A stretch of 64,000 nt of DNA, taken from assembly GCF_900120175.1 (NCBI RefSeq), contig NZ_FQLF01000005.1, forward strand, positions 684,501-748,500, in the 5' to 3' direction. The stretch is from Oceanicoccus sp. KOV_DT_Chl. GTDB taxonomy: Bacteria > Pseudomonadota > Gammaproteobacteria > Pseudomonadales > Dasaniaceae. Each line of letters opens with the position of its first letter. Positions within the stretch are counted from its first letter, which is position 1. Position numbers and translations under genes: made by a program. Under the pieces are notes generated by a model. It saw only the letters and a program-made list of their open reading frames with translations. It did no database searches and was not told the DNA's origin. Of the stretch, positions 40,701 through 49,500 are shown piece after piece.

Positions 40701-41483
40701 ATAAAGCGAAGAGGTCAGCCACGCTGTCGTCACACCGTTAGCAATGATATCTCCTAACTGGTCGTAACCGGGCATGTTGTCGCCCGGCAAAACCGTACAG
40801 CAACCGCCATTCAGCAATGCACCCCAGATTTCAAAAGTAGAGGCATCAAAAGACAACGGGGCCAGCTGCAAAAAATGGCGGGTTTCATCAAACCGGCAGT
40901 AGCTATTTTCAGGCGAGACCAAGCGCAGAATACTGCGCTGAGGAACAACCACGCCCTTGGGTTTTCCTGTTGATCCAGAGGTATACAGAATATAGGCGGC
41001 TGTTTCAGCAAGACCTTGCTGTGGAATCGGGGCTACTGACGCTAAACCTGCATACTGACAATCGCCAGACAGCAGCAGTGCCTGTACTCCCAGCGCCGGG
41101 GCCAACTCAGCAGCTTCAGGCCCGGCAAAGACCACTCGAATGGCCGCGTCCGCGAGCATCATTTCCAATCGGGATTCGGGATAGGCCGGGTTTAAAGGTA
41201 CATAGTGGGCGCCGACTTTCACAATAGCCAGCATCGCCGCAATAGCTCCCGCAGACCGTTCGGTCAGCAACCCAACGGCGTCGCCCGCCCTAACCCCTTG
41301 CTCCAGCAGCTGCCGCCCCAGCTTATCACTCCATTGATCCAGCTCCCGGTAAGATACTTTGCCTGCTGGCACTGTTGCTGTAGCCGGAAGGTATAAAGAG
41401 GGACGATCTGGAAATGTTTTTACCTGGTGCGCAAAGCATGACTGGATAGTAATAGCTTCTTCACCAGAATGGTTGCCTCGCAT
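34741..41483 (-). CDS. Hybrid NRPS-PKS with aminotransferase domain (A-T-KS-AT-ACP-AMT), frame interrupted by an apparent one-base deletion
   Basis: About 2247 residues once one base is restored near 37525. Adenylation (20-500): LYTSGSTGKPKG, GYGPTENTT, code read as DAFWLGGTFK, close to valine. Carrier: DAGGTSLEA near 544. Ketosynthase (615-1040): YTACSTG (near 789), ETHGTATPLGDP, NIGHTIHAAG. Acyltransferase: GHSVGEFAAA, then after the frame break LAGPTEAI and HAFHS, indicating malonyl-CoA. ACP: VGLDSLALTQA. After a Gln/Ser-rich linker comes a class III PLP aminotransferase (LDEVVTGFR, YGKVVGGGHPIG). This order parallels the mycosubtilin/iturin starter protein, but with an amino-acid A domain instead of an acyl ligase. 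The first frame runs on to a stop at 37419 and the second opens at 37560. Confidence 0.9.
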
Positions 41484-41846
41484 AACGTTAAGCTACCCCT
41501 TACTCCATTAAATATTGTAGATGACTTCTCTTGCCTACCGCCAACTCCAATGTGCCCGCCAGCTGCAATGAGCCTCCGGTCTTCACGGCATCCTCTGCTC
41601 TGGGCAATGGCTAAGCTGACGCCATTATTCTTATTGGTCCACTGCGCGGGCTAATAGATATAGCACATTAACCCTGCAACTAGCTCCCAATAATGCCTTG
41701 ATAGACAGCACCCTGAGATCTATGTTGGCGGGAGTATGGAAGTATCTAAGTGTAGTATTTATTTGTCAGCGCCATGTGACTAATTTAGGTAATAATACGA
41801 AGGAATATACCTCTAAAATTGGCTAGAACCTCGCTTATTTCGGCAC
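41484..41846. other. Non-coding gap between acyltransferase gene and the A-T-KS synthase
   Basis: 363 bases without a supported gene; both neighbours are on the minus strand. It probably holds the promoter of the downstream synthase (candidate at 41741-41769), dividing the locus into two transcription units. Confidence 0.5.
41741..41769 (-). promoter_or_regulatory. Candidate promoter for the 41483 synthase unit
   Basis: On the minus strand CTGACA (41769-41764), a 17-base spacer, and GATACT (41746-41741). The leader to the ATG at 41483 would be about 250 bases. By eye only. Confidence 0.28.
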
Positions 41847-42977
41847 TCAGCCGACACTATGATCAAACTTACCAGTAACCAGCCGCCGACGCCATGGGCG
41901 CTCCACCAGATGATAGCTAGCATGTGAAATCAACAAGACTGCGATCAGCGCAAGCACCACCACAATACCTTGCTGTGGTAAAGACAACAGCGCCGTCACT
42001 GGCTGACCCGTCACCCAAAATACCGGCTCGGTAATCGCTTGTTTGACCAACCAGTGCATCATGTAGATCGAGTAGGAAATCACGCCAAGATGTACTAATA
42101 GCTTATTCGCCAACCAATGTTGATCGCCATCCCGGATAACTGCCGACACGGGCACGAGTAGCAGGAATAACATCACGCTGATGATGTGCGGAACGGGGAG
42201 TGCCAGCGACAGCAATATCGCTACAAAGGCAGCCGTTGGCGCCCAATCAGGAAAATTACCAAACCAGCCTCTTTGATAAAAACGATACAGCGCAATACCC
42301 ATAGTCGCCTCCACCAGACACCGCACCAACATGGGCCACCCTGCATAGAACAAACCCAAATCACCATACCGCCACTCCATCAGACCAAGAGCAACCAGCG
42401 CTAGCGGAAACACTATTAGCAAGCGTTTGATACAAGCTTTTCCCAACAGTGCGATCAACCAGGGAATCAACAAATACACCCACCACTCGGCACTGATTGA
42501 CCAGGCTGGCTCATTCCAATATGTATTGCTATGAAAGGTTTGCAACAACAAAAAATTAGACAAAAGCGTCAGCCAGGTGCGTTTATCACCCGCACTTCCA
42601 GCCCTTACTAGTTCTGGATCCGGGCTGTTGGCCAGCACATATAGATACAGTAACTGGAATACAATAAACACCAACAACATAAAAAAATGCAGCGGATAAA
42701 TTCTGGCAAACCGTGCTAGCAAAAATCTTTTAAACTCAACTTTGTGATACCCCGAGGAAAAACGCTGCTGATAGACATGAGTCATCACAAAGCCACTGAG
42801 AATAAAAAAAAGATCGACCCAGAGATAGGATTTTGTCAAAAAATGGGAAGGCAACAATCGATAGATTTCAGGAAATAAAAATACACAAAAGTGATGCAAT
42901 ACCACGCACAGCGCAGCAATACCTCGCAAGGAAGTCAGTGCTGCCAGATGCGGCAATGTTATTGGTGTTGTTCGCAT
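41847..42977 (-). CDS. Acyltransferase 3 family membrane protein (OafA/YrhL type)
   Basis: 376 residues with about ten transmembrane helices. The N-terminal signature LTSLRGIAALCVVLHHFCVF contains the R and H typical of the family; FFILSGFVMTHVY and the mid-chain WSISAEWWVYLLIPW are also family hallmarks. Such enzymes O-acylate sugars of lipopolysaccharide, exopolysaccharide or antibiotic substrates from the cytoplasmic membrane. It is encoded 92 bases after the last hydrolase and could acylate the product of the locus or a surface glycan. Confidence 0.88.
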   Translation of the reverse strand: MRTTPITLPHLAALTSLRGIAALCVVLHHFCVFLFPEIYRLLPSHFLTKSYLWVDLFFILSGFVMTHVYQQRFSSGYHKVEFKRFLLARFARIYPLHFFMLLVFIVFQLLYLYVLANSPDPELVRAGSAGDKRTWLTLLSNFLLLQTFHSNTYWNEPAWSISAEWWVYLLIPWLIALLGKACIKRLLIVFPLALVALGLMEWRYGDLGLFYAGWPMLVRCLVEATMGIALYRFYQRGWFGNFPDWAPTAAFVAILLSLALPVPHIISVMLFLLLVPVSAVIRDGDQHWLANKLLVHLGVISYSIYMMHWLVKQAITEPVFWVTGQPVTALLSLPQQGIVVVLALIAVLLISHASYHLVERPWRRRLVTGKFDHSVG

Positions 42978-43068
42978 TGATATGCCCGATCAATCTCCAG
43001 CACTATTTAAGAACCAGACAATGACACCGTTATTAAGGCGCGATAAAAACTACATCAAATAAAAAAAT

Positions 43069-43917
43069 TTACCGCAGCCAGTCGCAGACATTTTCAACCA
43101 ATTGCCTTCTATCCGCCGGATTAGAAAAAACATGATCGCTGTCTTCCATGTAAGTCAACTTAACCGAATTGCCAAATGAAACCTCATTGAACATATCGAA
43201 GAATTGATTGGCATAATTATACTCATGATCCCATGAACCGGTAAAAACCACATTAAATCGAACCGCTCTTTTTACACAATCGCGATACAGCGTTTGTATA
43301 TATTCCTTTGACGGATAATGCCCCCAATCGAACTGAAACATTTCGACAGACTCATCTTCTGCTTTGGTTTTTACAAAACGGGACTTGATATGACCGGGGA
43401 TTGAATGAAAAACAAATCGGCGCCATTCGCGCCAGTCGAATACCCGGGTTTTATAATGCTCAAGATAATAGCGACGATTTTTAAAGGCATAGCCATCCAT
43501 TTGCATCACTCCCGTCACCCGGGAATCCTGGGCCGCAACCCGTACCGCATCTCTGGCACCGGAACACAGACCGTACAAAATAAACTGACTGATACCCTCT
43601 TTGCGCTGCAGATAATCCATTACTTCAATAATTTCCTGATCCACCTGACTATCACGGTCCAGGGAAGAACGACGCTTTGGGCTATCACCCAGACCGGAGT
43701 AATCAAAACGAAAACTGGGAATGCCGGTACTCGATGTCACCCCACGAGCCAATTCCACACTCAACCTGCAAGCCCCAACCCGATGGATAATACCTGAATT
43801 GAGCAGGATAAAGGCAGGCCTATCACTATCGCGATTTGTGTGCGCACACCAAACACCCATCAATGGTGCTGGATCACCAATCATAAATACCCGTTCTCTC
43901 ATTGCCTCTGCGCTCAA
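43069..43917 (-). CDS. Alpha/beta hydrolase, exosortase-system hydrolase 1 type (second copy)
   Basis: 282 residues from the TTG at 43917, supported by a strong AAGGAGAGG seven bases upstream; the ATG at 43902 (MRERVF) is an alternative matching the paralogue's start. It has the alpha/beta hydrolase fold with oxyanion region FNSGIIHR-like (LLNSGIIHRVGACRLSVELA) and FDYSGLGDS. The nucleophile elbow is GLCSG with C118 where serine is usual. Late acid/His segment EDSDHVFSNP. It is closely similar to the gene at 44855-45721. This subfamily is typically found beside exosortase (PEP-CTERM) loci, always with a type 2 partner. Confidence 0.8.
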   Translation of the reverse strand: MSAEAMRERVFMIGDPAPLMGVWCAHTNRDSDRPAFILLNSGIIHRVGACRLSVELARGVTSSTGIPSFRFDYSGLGDSPKRRSSLDRDSQVDQEIIEVMDYLQRKEGISQFILYGLCSGARDAVRVAAQDSRVTGVMQMDGYAFKNRRYYLEHYKTRVFDWREWRRFVFHSIPGHIKSRFVKTKAEDESVEMFQFDWGHYPSKEYIQTLYRDCVKRAVRFNVVFTGSWDHEYNYANQFFDMFNEVSFGNSVKLTYMEDSDHVFSNPADRRQLVENVCDWLR

Positions 43918-43939
43918 CTGCTTACCTCTCCTTAAACTG

Positions 43940-44686
43940 CTACTCTTTTAATTTTTCAACAATGGCCGACAGCATCGCAATAGGCCAAAGAATACCGCCA
44001 TTAGTGTCGAGATAATTCCAATCATGGGGTGCGGATACAAATTCAAACTGATAATTTTCCCGGTTGGAAAAATGCATTTTAAGCTGCTCAAAACGTTGAT
44101 TTTCATGTGAGGCGAACTGAATTATTTGTATTTTATTGGCTGGTTCACTAACCAGTAAAGACAGCGGAGCAAGCGACTGAATAAACATCTCAGGTGCCTG
44201 AAAACCATGGACAATAACTGAGCCATCGTCTCGCTGGGATCCGTCACCAAGAATTTCCTGAAGATAGTCTTCACCGGCAACTACCGGATCCCATAGCACC
44301 AACCGGGAGACCTGAGCAGGCATTTCAGTCAGCGTGGCCAGCAATAAGGCTCCCAGCCTTAACCCCAGCAAGGTCACTTTGGAAACCCTGGAAATATCCA
44401 GCACTTCCTGAATGGCCAGACAAATATCGGCCTGCCAGTCACGGGCTGTAACACCCGACATATCACCAAAAGAATCACCCTGTCCACGGCAATCAAAACG
44501 CAGCAGGTGGTAGCCTTGCTCAGCTAGCCGATCAGCCAGAAAACTAAAAGATTTATGCGAGCGCATGTACTCCTGCCCAAAAGGAAAAACAAGTACCACA
44601 GCCTCGTTGCGATCCAGAGCTCCCGTAGGGGGTGTATAAACACCATAAAGATAGCTGTCCGAAGGACCAAAAAAAAATGCTTCCAT
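43940..44686 (-). CDS. Alpha/beta hydrolase, exosortase-system hydrolase 2 type (second copy)
   Basis: 248 residues. N-terminal MEAFFFGPSDSYLYGVYTPP and FPFGQEYMRSHK are shared with the gene at 45813-46577. FDCRGQGDS is conserved. The nucleophile elbow reads GLRLG (R110), so the catalytic serine is absent; a late histidine sits in SAPHDWNYLD. Such sequences resemble the exosortase-associated hydrolase 2 family, where GLRLGA appears to be normal, so the chemistry is uncertain. The ribosome binding site is weak. It is 22 bases upstream of its type 1 partner. Confidence 0.8.
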   Translation of the reverse strand: MEAFFFGPSDSYLYGVYTPPTGALDRNEAVVLVFPFGQEYMRSHKSFSFLADRLAEQGYHLLRFDCRGQGDSFGDMSGVTARDWQADICLAIQEVLDISRVSKVTLLGLRLGALLLATLTEMPAQVSRLVLWDPVVAGEDYLQEILGDGSQRDDGSVIVHGFQAPEMFIQSLAPLSLLVSEPANKIQIIQFASHENQRFEQLKMHFSNRENYQFEFVSAPHDWNYLDTNGGILWPIAMLSAIVEKLKE

Positions 44687-44854
44687 GAAATACCATAAAT
44701 ATTGAAAAACGCATTAAACTTATTGTCGTTGAGCTTGCCCCTGAATAAATGGCATAACTACACTTGGCAATAAATTTGAACACGTACAACTTTAGTGCAT
44801 AAAGGCATGCTGATTTTCACTCACAGAATCAGCCTACCTCCAAAATAATAAAGG

Positions 44855-45721
44855 CTATTTATTTACCAAGCGCGTACTCACATTAGCTAACCAAGCCGAT
44901 ATCTGTTCAACGGCAAATTTCTGGTGCCGGGGATCAGTGATAATGTGATTGGATTCCACCAGGTAATCGAGTTGTAACAAATTCTTGAAATCGATATTTT
45001 TAAAACTGTCCAGGTACTGGGACTTATAATTATAATCAGGTTCATCGCCAGTAAACATAACGTAGTTAGGAACCCCTCGGCCAATAATTTTCCTTAAGCC
45101 CTCAGCAACTTCTTCTTTTGGAGGGAAAACACGGGAATAGTTTGGCACCTCAAAATATTCATCCTCTATTCCCGAGTGCTCTGCAGCGCTTTGTTTTTTC
45201 TTCTCACCACGCAACGCAGCTAGCAAACGCTTAAAGCTACTCTTCCAGCGTTCTGCAACTAAAAAACGTGATGCGTAATACTGCACATGATACCGAAAAG
45301 TACGATAACAATAGGGATCAATTTGAGCAAAAGCTACTACCCTGTCATCGATAAGAGCCGTTTGGTAGGCAGCATCAGCTCCTGAACACAATCCAAACAA
45401 TACAAAACTTTTGCAACCGCGCTTTCGCTGTAGATAATCCATAATTTCGGCAGCCTCTTTAGGCGCTGAAACCTCAAAAGAATCCGTACCTCGACGCGGT
45501 TCGCTATCCCCAATACCGGAAAAGTCGAAGCGAATAACTAAGTGGCCCGCGGCAGCAAATGATCTCGCCATTTTTACCGACAAACGGCAGCTACCAATAT
45601 GATGCATGACACCCGAGTTAAAAATAACGACCGCTGGCCGCTCAGGTTGAATTTGATCCGGTTCAGAAATCACACCCACTAGCGGTACGGGCTTACCTAT
45701 ACGAACTGCTCGTTCCTTCAT
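44855..45721 (-). CDS. Alpha/beta hydrolase, exosortase-system hydrolase 1 type (first copy)
   Basis: 288 residues, ATG 45721 with AAGG seven bases upstream. FNSGVMHHIGSCRLSVKMAR and FDFSGIGDSEPRRG match the paralogue at 43069. The elbow is GLCSG with C112 at the nucleophile position; late ESNHIITDP supplies a His. There is an extra lysine-rich insert (GEKKKQSAAEHS). Genes of this type are reported in type 1 exosortase genomes next to a second hydrolase; here the partner is the gene just upstream. A role in releasing or transferring acyl or peptidyl chains from the neighbouring carriers is my inference. Confidence 0.8.
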   Translation of the reverse strand: MKERAVRIGKPVPLVGVISEPDQIQPERPAVVIFNSGVMHHIGSCRLSVKMARSFAAAGHLVIRFDFSGIGDSEPRRGTDSFEVSAPKEAAEIMDYLQRKRGCKSFVLFGLCSGADAAYQTALIDDRVVAFAQIDPYCYRTFRYHVQYYASRFLVAERWKSSFKRLLAALRGEKKKQSAAEHSGIEDEYFEVPNYSRVFPPKEEVAEGLRKIIGRGVPNYVMFTGDEPDYNYKSQYLDSFKNIDFKNLLQLDYLVESNHIITDPRHQKFAVEQISAWLANVSTRLVNK

Positions 45722-45812
45722 CTTGCTACCTTATATTACCTTCATGACTAAACCAAAATACCTGACGCCTTACTACTACCGTCAAACAACTGCTCGCCGA
45801 TAAACCACTATG

Positions 45813-46577
45813 CTATTCCATCCAATTAACAATGGCCTGAATTATTGGCTGAGGAAGTAAAATACCTCCTACTTTATCTACATAATTCCAGTCATGCGGG
45901 GCTGGAGTCATCCGGTAGTGAAAACCTTCATAAGCACTCCAGGATTGCTTCAACGCGGCAAAAGCGTCTTCTTTATGGGAAACGGCTTGATAGATTTGTT
46001 TGGCATTTGGCTTCATCTCCAGCAGCTGCAATTTTTCCAAACCTTGTTGAAAACACGCAGTCAAAGCAAACCCGTTAAAGTTAAGACGACCATCAGCCTC
46101 TTCATAATTGCCTATTATCGGCTTCTCTTGGGAAATCTCCTGCTTCAACTCCCGAATATAATCGGCACCAGAAAGAATAGGGTCCCACAAAACTAGTCTT
46201 TTTATGTCACTTCTAGCTGTTGCAGTAGCCGCTGCAATCAACGCCCCTAAACGCAGACCTATAACACTAATCTGACTAACACCCGCCATGGCGCGCAATT
46301 CATCGATAGCAACGCCAGTATCTTCTAGCCATGTCTGGGCCTCGATATCTTCCATATCAAGCGCCGAATCACCGGTACCACGACAATCAAAGCGCAAGAC
46401 GTGGAAGCCTTTTTTGGTTAATTGCATCGCCAGCTGACGCATAGCACGATGAGCGCGCATACCTTCTTGTCCAAACGGGTAACAAAGCACTACTCCTTCG
46501 TCTTTATTTGCCCCTGCTGGCGGATGATAAACTCCGTAGAGAGGCTCTTTGGAGTCACCAAAGAAAAATGGATTCAT
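45813..46577 (-). CDS. Alpha/beta hydrolase, exosortase-system hydrolase 2 type (first copy)
   Basis: 254 residues, ATG 46577 with GGAAGGA nine bases upstream. MNPFFFGDSKEPLYGVYHPP, CYPFGQEGMRAHR and FDCRGTGDS are the hydrolase 2 features. The elbow is VIGLRLGA with R109, no serine; APHDWNYVDKVGG holds the late histidine. It begins three bases after the PKS stop, so it is in the same operon as the KS-AT-KR-DH synthase. Confidence 0.8.
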   Translation of the reverse strand: MNPFFFGDSKEPLYGVYHPPAGANKDEGVVLCYPFGQEGMRAHRAMRQLAMQLTKKGFHVLRFDCRGTGDSALDMEDIEAQTWLEDTGVAIDELRAMAGVSQISVIGLRLGALIAAATATARSDIKRLVLWDPILSGADYIRELKQEISQEKPIIGNYEEADGRLNFNGFALTACFQQGLEKLQLLEMKPNAKQIYQAVSHKEDAFAALKQSWSAYEGFHYRMTPAPHDWNYVDKVGGILLPQPIIQAIVNWME

Positions 46578-46580
46578 TAT

Positions 46581-49500
46581 TTACTTCCTTCCAAATAGCT
46601 TTTTAATGAGCCCTTTTGGCTCCTTGGTATCACCAGACTCAGTGTCGCCGCTACTTCCTTCAACATCGTCAGCCGGCTTATCATCTCTTTGCCCGTCAAT
46701 CTCACTCGCAATTTGTTCAAGTGTGTGCAGCACCATGGTGGCCTGATCGAGACGCACACCAAACTTTCGTTCCACTCTGACGATGATTCTAATGGACAAT
46801 AGCGAATGGCCACCGATGTCAAAGAAATTTTCATTCAACCCCACGCGGTCAATGCCCAGTGCGTCCTGCCATATTTTGGCCAGCGCTCGCTCCGTTGAGG
46901 TTCGCGGTGCAACATAACTGTCTTCCACTGCGAAGGGATCTTTTAGCTGCAAACGGTCAATTTCACCGCTCTCGCTGACAGGCATTTCATCCAGCTCAAT
47001 AAATTGCTGTGGAACACTGCCTAATGCCAATACGTCTTTGGCAAAGCGACGCAACTCACTAACCGTTATATTATGATCGTAATCCGGCACAAAATGCGCA
47101 ATCAACCGTCGTTCACCCGCTTCGTCAAGATGCGAACGCACAACAATAGCCTCAATAGCCTCGTTGGCCAGCAGCACTTGTTCAATTTCAACAATTTCAG
47201 GGTCAACATCAGGATCGTGAACCACTTCATTACTCACGGGCTCCGGTGCCGCAAAAGGCGCTAACAGCTCAGCCTGCAACGCCGCTAATTCATAGACACT
47301 GACTACCGTTTGCGGCATAGAGCGCTGTCCGAGCACATGCAGCAAAGCAGCTGTACCCTCTTCTGCACCAATACCTAATTCCAACGTTCGCTCTAAGCTG
47401 GCGTTATCATTTCGACCGACGCTATCCACCGCCCGCCGCAATGCGGATACATCAACAATACGCTGCATGGTAAAGTCATCAACCTGCACCACCACCTTAC
47501 CCTGATCATCACAAATACGAATATCAAACTTGGCAATGTCATGATTATGAACACCGCCATCGCCAGATTTATAGACCACATGGCTAAACATCTGCGGGCT
47601 CAATTCACCACTAAAGCGCAAACGTCCATAGCCCACCGGTACATATAATTCATCTTGCGCATGGTATTCAGGAATGATCACTTGCGCGCCGGCTGTGGCC
47701 ATATCCAAAATGGCAGGGTGCAGATGCATGTGCTGTAATTCATCGCAATAGCTTTCGTCTAATTGCAAATCGATACACGCTTGCTCCCTGCCATAATGCA
47801 CTTTGTTCAACACTTGCCAGCGGGCGCCAAAATCCAAATAGGGGTGATGGTCAGCATCATGGAAACCCTGCACCCCTTGTTGGCAATTACTCATTATGGC
47901 CGACAAATCCAACTGCTCGTTAACATCATCGCCGCGTCGAATAGAACCCCTCACATGTTCGACGACATCGCCGTCGCTATCACTGGTGATCGTAAAGTCA
48001 GCACCTTGCTCGCGATAAAATAAACTCACCTGCAGTGCTTTATACTCATGATCAGCAACAAAAAAAGGCAACTCAAAAGCCAAGTCCTGCATCGCTACTG
48101 GGCCAGGGCCCTTAGCCTCAGCAAAGGCAGCTCTTGCCAATTCGACAAATCCGGAGCCGGGAATTAATGCGCCACCCTCTTTAATGCGATGCTCGCTCAG
48201 CAACCAGTAACTTTCCACATCAAACAAGGTTGAGTACACAGCCTGCGTTTCATCTTCGCGAATACAGCGATCCAACAAAGGATGCTCCACCGGCCTTCCC
48301 GCGGGCTGATAGCGCTGCTTGCTACCATCAGCAATCGCCGCGGCCATTCCCACGTCTCGCCAAGCTGGCCAATTTATCGAAATGACATTGGCATCAACAC
48401 AGGCATGAGCAAAGCTATCAAGGAAGGCATTAGCGGCGGCATAATCAACCTGTCCCGGCAATCCAGAAAAAGCACTGGTCGATGAGTACAGCACCATAAA
48501 GTCCAACGCCGATAAATCCAGCAGCTGCTGTAGCACTAAAGTTCCAGTGACTTTAGGTGCCAGTACTTGCGCCACCTGCTCAATACTCCTGAGCTGAATT
48601 AACTCATCATCGATGACACCGGCGGTATGAATGACTCCATTTATAGGGCCCAGTTGCTGCTGAACCTGATCAATCGCCGCACTCATACTGCTAACATTGT
48701 TGACATCTGCTTGGACCAGCATGACCTCGGCACCGCGCTCTTCCAGCGCCAGAATTCGACTTAATGTAGGTGCTTCAGCCACCTGCTCAGCAATAAGCGC
48801 TTGCCAATATTGTCGCTCGGGCAAATTACGTCTAGCCAATAACGCCACTTTAACCTGCGCGTCCTGTAACAAGGCCTCGGCGGCAACCAAGCCCAGACCG
48901 CCGGTTCCCCCGGTAATAAGATAAACACCCTGATCCCGCACCGCGGTGGCAGTCGTCTGGTTGCCAACCACATGCTGGTAACTTTGACTAAACCGCGCCG
49001 CACCGCGCAAAGCGACTGCGCCTTCTGTAGCGGTAAGCTCTGCTAATAAAGTTTCAGCAAGGCTAGCCTCATGGGCTACTGCCTGCTGCAGTGAAAGATC
49101 TACAGAGACGCAGGAAATATTCGGCATCTCGTGCGGAATAACCCGTGCCGGCCCATTCATTAACGCCTGCAGTGCGGAGCCCATTTCCTCTCCTGCCACC
49201 TGCTGTGCGCCCGCGGTCAACAATAACCAGCGCTGATCGTGTTCCCAGCCTTCATTACCGACAGCTTGGGAAAGATAAAACAAGCTATCGAACACCAGTG
49301 TTTGCTGCTCAGCTAAATTGTCCAACGAACAGCCTTGTGCAGGATCCAGCTCTAGCGCCAAACTGTGAATAACATAATTGATTAGCTGGCCGTCTTGCTG
49401 CAACTTGTCGACAAGATACACGAAATCATCACTATTGCCTGCTCGTACCGTCATCGGCGTGGCGTCGACTTGCAGACGATTACCAATGCGTACATCGATC

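Noticed and set aside
41469-41654. Short open frame in the gap upstream of the A-T-KS synthase
   Set aside because: Overlaps the synthase start antisense and shows no coding signs; the gap is better read as regulatory.
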